Assembly (NCBI RefSeq): GCF_011806405.1
Contig: NZ_JAATOW010000003.1
Coordinates: forward strand, 1 to 64,000
Direction of reading: 5' to 3'
From: Pseudooceanicola sp. HF7
GTDB lineage: Bacteria > Pseudomonadota > Alphaproteobacteria > Rhodobacterales > Rhodobacteraceae
Length of the DNA: 64,000 bases
In this document: positions 33,430-42,361 of the stretch, one piece after another
Position numbering within the stretch: the stretch's first letter is position 1
Layout of the letters: every line of letters begins with the position of its first letter
Position numbers and translations under genes: made by a program
The notes under the pieces: model-generated
Database searches by the model: none
The model's input: the letters and a program-made list of their open reading frames with translations, nothing else
What the model was told of the DNA's origin: nothing

Positions 33430-35085
33430 ATGAGGACTCGCGGCGTGGCCTGGTGGCCGGCGACAGGTGATGGGGATCTCGTGGATCAGACCCTTGGGGA
33501 GCTGCTGAAGGCCCAGGCCGAACGTTTCGGATCGCGCACTGCGGTGGTCTTCATCGACTCTGCCAGCGGGGCGCGGACCAGCTGGACCTATGCGGAGATG
33601 CTGGATGGAACGGCCCGGCTGGCGCGCGGGCTGATTGCCTGGGGCGTGAAGGCGGGCGATCACGTGGCCGTCATGGCGGCCAACCGGCCCGAGTGGATCG
33701 AACTTGAATTCGCGCTGGCGCGGATCGGCGCGGTGCTGGTGACGGTGAACCCGGCCCTGCATGCGCGCGAGGTCTCTTACCTTCTGTCGCAGGGCCGGAT
33801 CACCCACCTGATCCACGCTGACCGCTTCCGCAAGCAGGATCTGGCGGCGATGGTCGCAGAGCTTCTGGCCGGTACGACCTTCCCGGATATGCGCGGCATC
33901 TGTGCGCTTGATGGGGATGCGGATATGACCTTCGCCGCCCTTGGTGAGATGGCGGCATCCGTCAGTGAGGCGGATCTTGCCGAACGGGAGGCCGCCGTGC
34001 GCCCGGGCGACACGATGCAGATCCAGTATACCTCTGGCACGACGGGCAGGCCCAAGGGGGCGATGCTTTCGCATCATTCCACCGTCAACAATGCGCGCCT
34101 GATGGGGCAACGCGGTGATTTTGGCCCCGACGACGTGCTGCTCAGCGCCATGCCGCTGTTCCATACCGCGGGCTGCGTCTGCAATGTCATCGGCATGATG
34201 GCCTGCGGCGGGTGCCTTGTCGTGCTGGACAGTTACGAACCCGGCGCGATGCTGGCCGCCTGGCAGTCCGAGGGCGCCACGATCATCAATGGCGTGCCGA
34301 CCATGTACGCGCGCATGCTGGACCATCCCGATTTCGCCAGCTTCCGGACGGACAGCCTGCGCATCGCCTTCATGGGCGGCACCTCCATCCCGCCCAGCCT
34401 GATGCGCCGGGTCTGCCAGCAGGTCGACGCCCAGCCGATGATCATCATGGGCATGACCGAATGCAGCCCGATCATCACCCAGACCGACCCGCAGGACAGT
34501 TTCGAGACGCGCATCGCCTCGGCCGGCATCCCAATGCCCCATACCGAGGTGCGCATCATCGACCCCGAGACCGGCGCGCCCGTTGGCTGGGGCGAAAAGG
34601 GCGAGCTTTGCATCCGCGGCTACCTTCTGACCAAGGGCTACTTCGACATGCCCGACAAGACGGCCGAGACCATCGATGCCGAGGGCTGGCTGCACAGTGG
34701 CGACCTGGCGGTGCTGGAGGAAACCGGGCACCTGTCCATCGTCGGGCGGCTCAAGGACATGATCATCCGCGGCGGAGAGAACGTCTTTCCCGTCGAGATC
34801 GAGGATTTCCTGCTGGAGCATCCCGACATCGCCCAGGCGCAGGTCGTCGGCGTGCCGGATGCGGACCTTGGAGAAGAGATCTTTGCCTTCGTCCTGCCTG
34901 TCCGCGACGCCACGATCACCGCGGCCGAGGTGCAGGCTTACTGCCGCGACGGAATGGCCCGTCACAAGATGCCGAAATACGTCCAGACGCTGGATGCCTT
35001 CCCGATGACGCCCAATGGCAAGGTGCAGAAGTACACCCTGCGGACCATGGCGCTGGACCTGACGAAAGAGGACGTCCCAACATGA
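33430..35085 (+). CDS. AMP-forming acyl-CoA synthetase
   Basis: A 551-residue ANL-family ligase. The start at 33430 follows GGGAGGAGG. The P-loop-like motif YTSGTTGRPKGAM is at 200-212, followed by GMTECSP, GWLHSGDLAV, GRLKDMIIRGGENVFPVEIE and the C-terminal catalytic Lys region PNGKVQKYTL. It activates a carboxylic acid with ATP and CoA. Together with the enoyl-CoA hydratase and SDR behind it and the TRAP importer, it points to CoA-dependent breakdown of an imported acid such as a hydroxycinnamate or medium-chain acid. The exact acid is unknown. Confidence 0.88.
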   Translation: MRTRGVAWWPATGDGDLVDQTLGELLKAQAERFGSRTAVVFIDSASGARTSWTYAEMLDGTARLARGLIAWGVKAGDHVAVMAANRPEWIELEFALARIGAVLVTVNPALHAREVSYLLSQGRITHLIHADRFRKQDLAAMVAELLAGTTFPDMRGICALDGDADMTFAALGEMAASVSEADLAEREAAVRPGDTMQIQYTSGTTGRPKGAMLSHHSTVNNARLMGQRGDFGPDDVLLSAMPLFHTAGCVCNVIGMMACGGCLVVLDSYEPGAMLAAWQSEGATIINGVPTMYARMLDHPDFASFRTDSLRIAFMGGTSIPPSLMRRVCQQVDAQPMIIMGMTECSPIITQTDPQDSFETRIASAGIPMPHTEVRIIDPETGAPVGWGEKGELCIRGYLLTKGYFDMPDKTAETIDAEGWLHSGDLAVLEETGHLSIVGRLKDMIIRGGENVFPVEIEDFLLEHPDIAQAQVVGVPDADLGEEIFAFVLPVRDATITAAEVQAYCRDGMARHKMPKYVQTLDAFPMTPNGKVQKYTLRTMALDLTKEDVPT

Positions 35086-35897
35086 CAGCCGACTTGCCGC
35101 TGCTCTTCGACAAAACCGACGGGATCGCGGTCCTGACCTTCAACCGGCCCGGCGCGCGCAATGCGATCAGTCCAGAGGTCGCCTGCCGACTGGCCGACGC
35201 CTTTGCCGAGATCGCCGCGGATCCCGATCTGCGTGCCGTGATCCTGACCGGGGCGGGTGACCGCGCCTTCTGCTCGGGCGGGGATCTTGCGCTGACGCTG
35301 CCGCTGATGACCGGCGCGCGCCAGCCCGAGACGGAATGGGACCAGCGCCTGCTGGACGAGCCGGAGGTGATGGAGCGCTCTGCCCTGCGCGGGTTCGAGC
35401 TGAACAAGCCGATCATCGCCGCAATCAACGGCCCGTGCATGGCCGGCGGGATGGAGACGGTGCTGGCGACCGACATCCGCATCGCGGCGGAGAACGCCAC
35501 CTTCGCCCTGCCAGAGGTGCGGCGCGGGCTGATCCCCTTCGCCGGCTCGCTGGTGCGCCTGCCGCGCCAGATCCCGCAGTGCCTTGCCATGGAAATGCTA
35601 CTTACGGGTGATCCGATCAGCGCCGAACGCGCGCTTTCGGCCGGAATGATCAACCGCATCGTCCCGCAGGCCGAGCTGATGGAGACCGCCTGGACCCTGG
35701 CGCGGCGCATCGCCGACAACGGCCCCGTCGCCGTGCAGGAGGTCAAGCGCACCGTGCTGGCCGCCAGCGGCGTGACGCTGGAGGAAGGCTACCGGATGGA
35801 AGACGCCGCCAAAGCTCGCGTCATGGCCTCGGAAGATGCCCGCGAGGGGCCGCGCGCCTTCATGGAAAAACGCCCCGCCGTTTTCAAGGGAGTGTGA
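35082..35897 (+). CDS. enoyl-CoA hydratase/isomerase-family protein
   Basis: A 271-residue crotonase-fold protein, translationally coupled to the ligase (ATGA). Oxyanion-hole segments are AFCSGGDLA and NGPCMAGGMET. Both catalytic-type Glu residues seem present: E125 in GGMETVLATD and E145 in FALPEVRRGL, so hydratase chemistry is possible. It probably hydrates the enoyl-CoA made from the ligase product, or cleaves it as in feruloyl-CoA hydratase/lyase. Confidence 0.88.
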   Translation: MTADLPLLFDKTDGIAVLTFNRPGARNAISPEVACRLADAFAEIAADPDLRAVILTGAGDRAFCSGGDLALTLPLMTGARQPETEWDQRLLDEPEVMERSALRGFELNKPIIAAINGPCMAGGMETVLATDIRIAAENATFALPEVRRGLIPFAGSLVRLPRQIPQCLAMEMLLTGDPISAERALSAGMINRIVPQAELMETAWTLARRIADNGPVAVQEVKRTVLAASGVTLEEGYRMEDAAKARVMASEDAREGPRAFMEKRPAVFKGV

Positions 35898-35899
35898 AG

Positions 35900-36793
35900 A
35901 TGCTGGACGGACAGGTTCATGTCGTTACCGGGGCCGGGCGTGGCATCGGGCTGGCCATGGCCCGCGCGCTTGTCGAGGCCGGGGCCTCGGTCGTGGTCAA
36001 CGACGTCGATGCGCAGGTGGCCGAAGAGGCCGTCGCGGCGATCCGGGCTTCCGGGGGCCAGGCGGTCGCGGCGGTCGCGGCGATCGGTGAGGCCGAGGCC
36101 GCCGACCTCTGCATCGCCACGGCGCTGGAGAGCTTCGGGCGGATGGACGGCTTCATCGCCAACGCGGGCGTGTTGCGCGACGCGATCCTGTGGAAGGCGA
36201 CGGACGAGGATTTCGACCTTGTCCTGCGCACCCACCTGCGCGGTGCCTTCACCTGCGGGCGGGCCTGCGCGCGCCATTTCCGCGAAACCGGCGAAGGCGG
36301 CGTGCTGACGCTTGTGTCCTCCGTCGCGGGGCAACGCGGCAATGTCGGTCAGACCGCCTATTCCGCCGCCAAGGCCGGCGTCGCCGCCCTGGCACGCACC
36401 TGGTCGATGGAGCTGGCCCGCGCTGGCGTCAGCGTCAACGCCATCGTGCCCACGGCACTGACCCGTATGGTCGCCACGATCCCGGGCCTCGGCGAGGCGG
36501 TCGAGGCCGCCGAACGCGGCGAGCCCATCCCCCACCGCCTGCGCAACGAGCTTGGAATCGGCACGCCCGACGATGTCGCGCCGCTGGCCGTCTTCCTTGC
36601 CTCGGAAGAGGGGCGGAGGATCACCGGCCAATGCATCGGGATCGGCGGCGACCGCCTGTCGCTCTGGTCCCACCCGCAGGAGGTGGCGCTGGCCCGCAAG
36701 GACGGGGGCTGGACACCGCAAGAGATTGCCCGTGCCTGGACAGATGACCTGTCCCTGCACCTGCAGACGGTCGGAATTGACCAGAAGACCTGA
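35900..36793 (+). CDS. short-chain dehydrogenase/reductase
   Basis: A 297-residue classical SDR. ATG 35900 is chosen because AAGGGAG lies 7 bases upstream; a GTG at 35894 overlaps the previous stop. NAD(P)-binding motif TGAGRGIG at 10-17, NAG at 88-90, catalytic Ser140/141 with Y154 and K158 in YSAAK. It likely oxidises the 3-hydroxyacyl-CoA or another alcohol in the pathway. Confidence 0.88.
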   Translation: MLDGQVHVVTGAGRGIGLAMARALVEAGASVVVNDVDAQVAEEAVAAIRASGGQAVAAVAAIGEAEAADLCIATALESFGRMDGFIANAGVLRDAILWKATDEDFDLVLRTHLRGAFTCGRACARHFRETGEGGVLTLVSSVAGQRGNVGQTAYSAAKAGVAALARTWSMELARAGVSVNAIVPTALTRMVATIPGLGEAVEAAERGEPIPHRLRNELGIGTPDDVAPLAVFLASEEGRRITGQCIGIGGDRLSLWSHPQEVALARKDGGWTPQEIARAWTDDLSLHLQTVGIDQKT

Positions 36794-36821
36794 ACCATCG
36801 TTTCATCGGGAGGAGAGACCA

Positions 36822-37844
36822 ATGAACAGCAAGACCACAGCGAAGATCCTGACGACCTCGGCGCTCATCGCGCTCGGGGCGGCCGCACAGGCCGATACGG
36901 CCCTGCGCCTGGCGCACTGGCTGCCGCCTAGCCACGCCCTGCAGACAACGGGCTTCGAGCCCTGGATCGAGTCGATCAACGAGGCATCGGACGGCAAGAT
37001 CAGCTTCACCACCTTCCCCGCACAGCAGCTTGGCTCCGCGACGGATCACTACGACATCGCGCGCGACGGGATTGCCGACATTGCCTTCGTCGCGCCCAGC
37101 TACCAGCCCGGGCGCTTCCCGATCATCTCGCTTGGCGAGCACCCGTTCATGGTGACCAACGCCATCGAAGGCTCTGCGGCCTTCAACGACTGGTACCAGC
37201 AATACGCCGCGACCGAGATGCCCGACGTCCATGTCTGCATGGCCTTCATCCAGGACCCGGGCACGCTGCATTCGGTCGAGGCTGTCACCCTGCCGTCCGA
37301 TCTGAAAGGCGCCAGCATCCGCCCCGCCAATGCGGTCATGGGCTCGATGGTGTCGCTTCTGGGCGGGGCTAGCATCCAGGTCCCGGCACCGGAGGCACGC
37401 GAGGTCATCGCCCGCGGTGCGGCCGAGGGGATCACCTTCCCCTGGGACAGCGTCTACCTGTTCGGAATCGACAAGGAGACCAAGTACCACATCGATTTCC
37501 CGCTCTATTCGACCGTCTTCGTCATGGCCATGAACAAGGGCACCTACGAAGGCATGCCCGAGGATGAGCGCGCCGTATTGGACGAACACTGCACCTCGGA
37601 ATGGGCGCAGAAGGTGGCCGCCGGCTGGGCAGAGCAGGAACAATCCGGGCGCACCCGCGCGATTGAGGATCCGACCCATACCGTGCACGAACCCACCCCC
37701 GAGGAACTGGCCGCCTGGCAGGAAGCCACCGCGCCCCTGATGACCGCTTGGGCCGGGCAGGTCACCGCCAAGGGCCAGGATCCCGAAGCCGTGGAAGCCA
37801 GCTTCCGCGAGATCATGGGCAAGGCCGACGCCCTTTTCGAATGA
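36822..37844 (+). CDS. TRAP transporter, periplasmic binding protein (DctP-type)
   Basis: A 340-residue DctP-family protein with GGAGGAG upstream and a signal peptide ending GAAAQA (about 24). The mature start is TALRLAHWLPPSHALQT, and ligand-site landmarks ASIRPANAVMGSMVSLLGG and the helix following are typical. TRAP systems use the ion gradient to import acids, here probably the substrate of the CoA ligase. Confidence 0.92.
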   Translation: MNSKTTAKILTTSALIALGAAAQADTALRLAHWLPPSHALQTTGFEPWIESINEASDGKISFTTFPAQQLGSATDHYDIARDGIADIAFVAPSYQPGRFPIISLGEHPFMVTNAIEGSAAFNDWYQQYAATEMPDVHVCMAFIQDPGTLHSVEAVTLPSDLKGASIRPANAVMGSMVSLLGGASIQVPAPEAREVIARGAAEGITFPWDSVYLFGIDKETKYHIDFPLYSTVFVMAMNKGTYEGMPEDERAVLDEHCTSEWAQKVAAGWAEQEQSGRTRAIEDPTHTVHEPTPEELAAWQEATAPLMTAWAGQVTAKGQDPEAVEASFREIMGKADALFE

Positions 37845-37851
37845 TCGCCTT

Positions 37852-37878
37852 CCGCGCCGCGTTTCCCGCGCGGCGCGG
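37852..37878 (+). terminator. perfect 10-bp hairpin after the TRAP binding protein (attenuator)
   Basis: CCGCGCCGCG and CGCGGCGCGG pair around TTTCCCG between the DctP stop (37844) and DctQ start (37901). Same arrangement as after the ABC binding proteins in this window. Confidence 0.6.
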
Positions 37879-37900
37879 CCTTCCCCCCTGGAGGATAGAA

Positions 37901-38419
37901 ATGCCAGCAGTCAGTGACCTGATGCGCCGCGCCGCGACGGCCGTGGAAACCGTGGCGGCCCTGTGCCTTGCCGCGGTGACGGTGATCGTCTTCGCCTCGG
38001 CGCTTGGACGATACCTGTTTTCCGCGCCCATCCCCGATGCCTTCGACATCTCGCGCCTTCTGCTGGGTTTGGCTCTGGCCTGGGGCTATGCCGTGCTTGG
38101 CTTCCGCGGCGGTCACATCTGCGTCGACCTGCTGGCCGAGGCCCTGCCGGCCCGCGCCCGCCAATGGGTCGAGATCTTTGCACAGGCCGTCCTGCTGGTC
38201 TTCACCGCGGCCCTTGCCTGGAAGGTATATGGCCGCGTCGCCAGTGCCTTCGCCTCGCAGGAGGCGACCTTCGATCTGCGCCTGCCCACTTGGCCGCTGA
38301 TCGGCGGTGTCTGGTTGGGGCTGGCAGTGGCGGTGCTGACGACCGCCGTCGGACTGATCGTTCTTCTGACGAACCGGCGCATGAATGACAACGACCCCGA
38401 AAAGGTGACTTATGAGTGA
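37901..38419 (+). CDS. TRAP transporter small permease (DctQ-type)
   Basis: A 172-residue protein with four predicted TM helices and the DctQ features FASALGRYLFSAPIPDAFDISRLLL and GGHICVDLL. ATG 37901 has GGAGG upstream. It overlaps the large permease by 8 bases. Confidence 0.9.
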   Translation: MPAVSDLMRRAATAVETVAALCLAAVTVIVFASALGRYLFSAPIPDAFDISRLLLGLALAWGYAVLGFRGGHICVDLLAEALPARARQWVEIFAQAVLLVFTAALAWKVYGRVASAFASQEATFDLRLPTWPLIGGVWLGLAVAVLTTAVGLIVLLTNRRMNDNDPEKVTYE

Positions 38420-39707
38420 AGCGGATCTGATCGCGATCGGCGGCTTTGTCGTGCTGTTCGGGCTGATGGCCCTGCGCGTGCCGGTTGGCATCGCCATGGG
38501 GATCGTCGGCGTCGGCGGCTTTGCCCAGATCGCCGGCTGGGGTCCGGCGCTGAACCAGCTGGCCATCTCGCCGCTGCGCACGCTGACCGATTACAACACC
38601 TCGCTGATCCCGATGTTCATCCTGATGGGCGTCTTCGCGACCCGCTCCGGCATCTCGTCCGAGCTGTTCGGGGCTGCGCGCGCCTGGGTCGGGCATCTGC
38701 GCGGCGGGCTGGGGCTTGCCACGATCTCTGCATGCGCGGGCTTTGCCGCGATCTCTGGCTCTTCGGTCGCGACGGCGGCCACGATGTCGAAGGTCGCGCT
38801 GCCCGAGATGCGCAGCGCGGGCTACCGCGACGAGCTTGCGACCGGGGTCATCGCCAGCGGCGGCACCCTCGGCATCCTGATCCCGCCATCGGTGGTGCTG
38901 GCGATCTACGGTTACATCACCCAGCAGGACATCGGCACGCTGTTCATCGCGGGCGTCGTTCCGGGGATCCTAGCCGTCTTCATGTACCTAGCCGTGGTCT
39001 GGCTGATCGCCCGTCGACAGGCGCAATCGGCGCCGCGCATCAGCTATCGCGAACGCTTCGTGGCGCTTCGGGGGATCTGGGCCGTGATCCTGCTGTTCAT
39101 CGCGGTGGTCGGCGGCATCTATGCCGGGGTCGTCACGCCGACCGAAGCCGCTGCGGCGGGAGCCTTTCTGACCGGCCTCATTGGCGTGCTGCGTGGCCGC
39201 CTTGGCCTGAAGGAGCTGCGCATCAGCCTGGTGGAGGCCCTGCGCACGGCTGTTTCGATCTACACCATCCTGATCGGCGCGATGCTGTTCAGCTACTTCC
39301 TGGCCATCACGCAGACGCCGCAGAAGATCACCGCCTGGCTGACCGGGCTGGACCTTGGCGCCTATCCGACGCTGGCGCTGATCCTGCTGTTCTTCCTGTT
39401 CATGGGCTGCATCCTGGATGCCATGGCGATGATCGTCCTGCTGGTGCCAATCGTCTTCCCGGTGGTCATGGCGCTTGGCTTCGATCCGATCTGGTTCGGC
39501 ATCATCATCGTCATGACGGTCGAGCTGGGCATGATCACGCCCCCCATCGGCATGAACGTCTACGTCATCAACGCCGTGATCCGCGACGCCAAGCTGACCA
39601 CGATCTTCCGCGGTGTCATGCCCTTCGTCGGCGTCGACATCCTGCGTCTGATCCTGCTGGCGGCGATCCCGGCCATCACGCTCTGGCTGCCCAACACCAT
39701 GAACTGA
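38412..39707 (+). CDS. TRAP transporter large permease (DctM-type)
   Basis: A 431-residue polytopic protein with the DctM patterns MALRVPVGIAMGI, SLIPMFILMGVFA, ISGSSVATAATMSKVALPEM, GGTLGILIPPS and GMITPPIGMNVYVI. It contains the transport site and works with DctP and DctQ as a secondary symporter. Confidence 0.93.
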   Translation: MSEADLIAIGGFVVLFGLMALRVPVGIAMGIVGVGGFAQIAGWGPALNQLAISPLRTLTDYNTSLIPMFILMGVFATRSGISSELFGAARAWVGHLRGGLGLATISACAGFAAISGSSVATAATMSKVALPEMRSAGYRDELATGVIASGGTLGILIPPSVVLAIYGYITQQDIGTLFIAGVVPGILAVFMYLAVVWLIARRQAQSAPRISYRERFVALRGIWAVILLFIAVVGGIYAGVVTPTEAAAAGAFLTGLIGVLRGRLGLKELRISLVEALRTAVSIYTILIGAMLFSYFLAITQTPQKITAWLTGLDLGAYPTLALILLFFLFMGCILDAMAMIVLLVPIVFPVVMALGFDPIWFGIIIVMTVELGMITPPIGMNVYVINAVIRDAKLTTIFRGVMPFVGVDILRLILLAAIPAITLWLPNTMN

Positions 39708-39757
39708 CGGGCGGCCGAGCCCCTTTCCCAAGCGCTATTCAACGTAAGGAGGAGACA

Positions 39758-41320
39758 ATGAATATCCTGAAATCCCACAGCCGGTGGGCGGCCTTGCCGA
39801 TCCTGCTGGCCAGTACCGCGGCCCCTGCCTGGGCAGAGGGCACCGCCTGCGCCCAGCTTGCCGGCGTCGCGGATTTCGACACCATCGTCAGCCGGGCCGA
39901 GGAGATGCCCGCTGCTGACGGTTTGCCCGCCTACTGCATGGTACAGGGCGTGATCGAACCCCGCGTCGGCGCCGAGGGGCGCACCTTCGGCACCGGGTTC
40001 GAACTGCGCCTGCCGGTGAACTGGTCCGGTCGCTTCCTGTTCCAGGGCGGCGGCGGCTGGGACGGCAGCGTCGATCCCTCCATCGGGGTGATCGACCGGA
40101 CGAAGCCAGAGGACACGGCGCTTGGCCGCGGCTTCGCGGTGGTGAACACCGACGCCGGCCACACCGGCGACAGTGCCACCGACGGATGGTTCGGCATCGA
40201 CATGAAGGCGCGCGAGGACAACGGCTACAACTCCGTGCGGCTGGTCACCGAACGCTCCAAGGCGCTGATCGAACGGCACTACGGGCAGGACCCGGATCAT
40301 TCCTACTTCTTCGGCTGCTCGAACGGGGGGCGCCAGGGCATGGTTGCCGCCGTGCGCGAGCCCGGGGATTTCGACGGCATCGTCTCGGGCGCGCCGGCCT
40401 TCGACCTGACGCCCTCGATCATCGCCTGGAACTGGAACACCCGCGCACTGATGCAGGCCGCACCCGAGGGGCCCGACGGCGCGCCCGTCGTGGCAAAGGC
40501 CTTCTCGGACAGCGATCTCGACCTGGTGTCGAAAGCGGCCATCGAGGCCTGCGACGGGGACGACGGGGCCGAGGACGGCAATGTCTTCCGTCCGGCGCAG
40601 TGCAGCTTTGATCCCGCCGTTCTGCAATGCGACGGTGAGAAGAGCGACCAATGCCTGCGCCCTGAACAGGTCACCGCACTTCAAATGATCCAGCAGGGCC
40701 CCAAGGACAGCAGCGGAGAGGTCATCTACACCGGCTGGCCGCTGGCGGACATGGAAGGCAAATCGGGCATGCGTGCCTGGATGCTTGGCAGCTCCGCCAC
40801 GGGCGAGCCCAACGCGCGCGGCTTCAGCTTCTCGCAAGGATGGATGCGCACCGTGGGCTCGACCCCGCCGCGTCCCGATTTCGATGCGATGGACTTCGAC
40901 ATCGACGACCGGGACTTCCTGATGGAGAACGCGCCGATCTTCGCCGCGACCTCTACCGACTACCAGGCGTTCCGGGACCAGGGCGGCAAGATCCTCTGGT
41001 GGCACGGCAATGCCGACCCGGCGTTCTCGGTGCGCCACTTCCTGAACTGGTACGAAGACTTCCGCACCGACAATGACGGGGCCGAGGATTTCTCGCGCCT
41101 GTTCCTGGTGCCGGGCATGCACCATTGCGGCGGGGGGGCGGGCCTTGTCAGTTTCGACGCCCTGACGCCCATCGTGGACTGGGTCGAGAACGGCAAGGCG
41201 CCCGACCAGATCTTGGCCAGCGTGCCGGGCGAAGACGCCGCGTCGGACCGGCCGCTGTGCAACTACCCGGCTTATGCGCAACCCGACGCCTCCGGGCAGG
41301 GCTTTACCTGCCAGCCCTGA
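39758..41320 (+). CDS. secreted tannase/feruloyl-esterase-family protein
   Basis: A 520-residue protein preceded by AAGGAGGAG. Signal peptide MNILKSHSRW followed by a hydrophobic stretch ends AWA (26). The family's CS-D-HC arrangement is present: C187-S188 in FGCSNGGRQG, D420 in HGNADPAFS and H456-C457 in GMHHCGGG, the catalytic triad with a disulfide joining the Cys pair. It should hydrolyse an aromatic ester in the periplasm or outside, releasing an acid for the TRAP importer. Other cysteines (31, 60, 265, 282, 291, 299, 501, 518) suggest further disulfides, consistent with secretion. Confidence 0.88.
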   Translation: MNILKSHSRWAALPILLASTAAPAWAEGTACAQLAGVADFDTIVSRAEEMPAADGLPAYCMVQGVIEPRVGAEGRTFGTGFELRLPVNWSGRFLFQGGGGWDGSVDPSIGVIDRTKPEDTALGRGFAVVNTDAGHTGDSATDGWFGIDMKAREDNGYNSVRLVTERSKALIERHYGQDPDHSYFFGCSNGGRQGMVAAVREPGDFDGIVSGAPAFDLTPSIIAWNWNTRALMQAAPEGPDGAPVVAKAFSDSDLDLVSKAAIEACDGDDGAEDGNVFRPAQCSFDPAVLQCDGEKSDQCLRPEQVTALQMIQQGPKDSSGEVIYTGWPLADMEGKSGMRAWMLGSSATGEPNARGFSFSQGWMRTVGSTPPRPDFDAMDFDIDDRDFLMENAPIFAATSTDYQAFRDQGGKILWWHGNADPAFSVRHFLNWYEDFRTDNDGAEDFSRLFLVPGMHHCGGGAGLVSFDALTPIVDWVENGKAPDQILASVPGEDAASDRPLCNYPAYAQPDASGQGFTCQP

Positions 41321-41377
41321 GCCATGACAACCGCGCGGGCCCCAAAGGCCCGCGCAACCCATTGAAAGGATGAACGA

Positions 41378-42262
41378 ATGGTCGACTTCACCGCTGTGCG
41401 CGCAATCGATTTCCACACCCACGCCGAGGAACCCTGCGGCTGTCACAGCGATGATGGCTACGACGATCTGCAGGCCTCGATGGCGCAGTACTTCGGGGCG
41501 CCCTGGGATCATCCGCCGACCATCGACCAGACCGCCAGCCATTACCGCAAGATGAACATCGCGGCGGTGATCTTTCCCGTCGATGCCGAGCGCGAGACGG
41601 GCTACCGCCGCTACGACAACTACGAGGTCGCCGACCTCTGCGCAAAGAACGACGACATCCTGATCCCCTTCGCCTCCATCGACCCGGCCAAGGGCCGGAT
41701 GGGCGCGCGCGAGGCCCGCGACCTGGTCGAGAACCACGGCGTGCAGGGCTTCAAGCTGCACCCGACGATGCAGGGGTTCTACCCCAACGACCGCATGGCC
41801 TACACGCTGTACGAGGCCATCGCCGAGACCGGAAAGCCCGCGCTGTTCCATACCGGCCAGACCGGCGTCGGGTCGGGGATGCGCGGTGGCAACGGCATGC
41901 GGCTGAAATACTCCAACCCGATGTACATCGACGATGTCGCGGTGGACTTCCCCGAGATGCCGATCATCCTGGCGCATCCTTCCTTCCCCTGGCAGGAAGA
42001 GGCCCTGTCGGTCGCCCAGCACAAGCCCAACGTCTATATCGACCTCAGCGGCTGGAGCCCGAAGTACTTTCCGAAGATCCTCGTGGATTACGCCAACAAG
42101 CTGCTGAAGAAGAAGATGCTGTTCGGGTCCGACTGGCCGATGATCGCGCCCGAGAAATGGCTGAACGCCTTTGACAAGGCGGACTTCCGCGACGAGGTGC
42201 GCCCGCTCATCCTGAAGGAAAACGCGATGCGTCTTCTTGGCGTTGGCGACGGCTCTGCCTGA
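41378..42262 (+). CDS. ACMSD-like amidohydrolase (TIM-barrel decarboxylase/hydrolase)
   Basis: A 294-residue Amidohydro_2 protein. Metal and catalytic residues are H13 and H15 in IDFHTH, the His of GFKLHP, the His of ALFHTG and HPSFPW, and the Asp of LFGSDWP. Members include aminocarboxymuconate-semialdehyde, gamma-resorcylate and other aromatic-acid decarboxylases as well as lactonases. As the last gene of the esterase/TRAP operon it may decarboxylate an aromatic acid such as one derived from gallate or ferulate esters. The exact reaction is not determinable here. Confidence 0.85.
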   Translation: MVDFTAVRAIDFHTHAEEPCGCHSDDGYDDLQASMAQYFGAPWDHPPTIDQTASHYRKMNIAAVIFPVDAERETGYRRYDNYEVADLCAKNDDILIPFASIDPAKGRMGAREARDLVENHGVQGFKLHPTMQGFYPNDRMAYTLYEAIAETGKPALFHTGQTGVGSGMRGGNGMRLKYSNPMYIDDVAVDFPEMPIILAHPSFPWQEEALSVAQHKPNVYIDLSGWSPKYFPKILVDYANKLLKKKMLFGSDWPMIAPEKWLNAFDKADFRDEVRPLILKENAMRLLGVGDGSA

Positions 42263-42314
42263 CGGTGTGGGCTTTCAAGCGTTTAACTGAATGAAGAGCA
42301 GCGTCCGGTTTTCC

Positions 42315-42351
42315 CTGCCCCCAGGGCGCAGCACGGGCGCGATGGGGGCAG
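42315..42351. terminator. weak bidirectional hairpin between convergent genes
   Basis: CTGCCCCC and GGGGGCAG pair over a 21-base loop between the amidohydrolase stop (42262) and the Ldh-family stop (42362). Confidence 0.4.
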
Positions 42352-42361
42352 GCGGGGCGGT

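Noticed and set aside
36060-36085. short GCGGTCGCG direct repeat
   Set aside because: It encodes the Ala/Val-rich helix of the SDR (VAAVAAI) and needs no other explanation.
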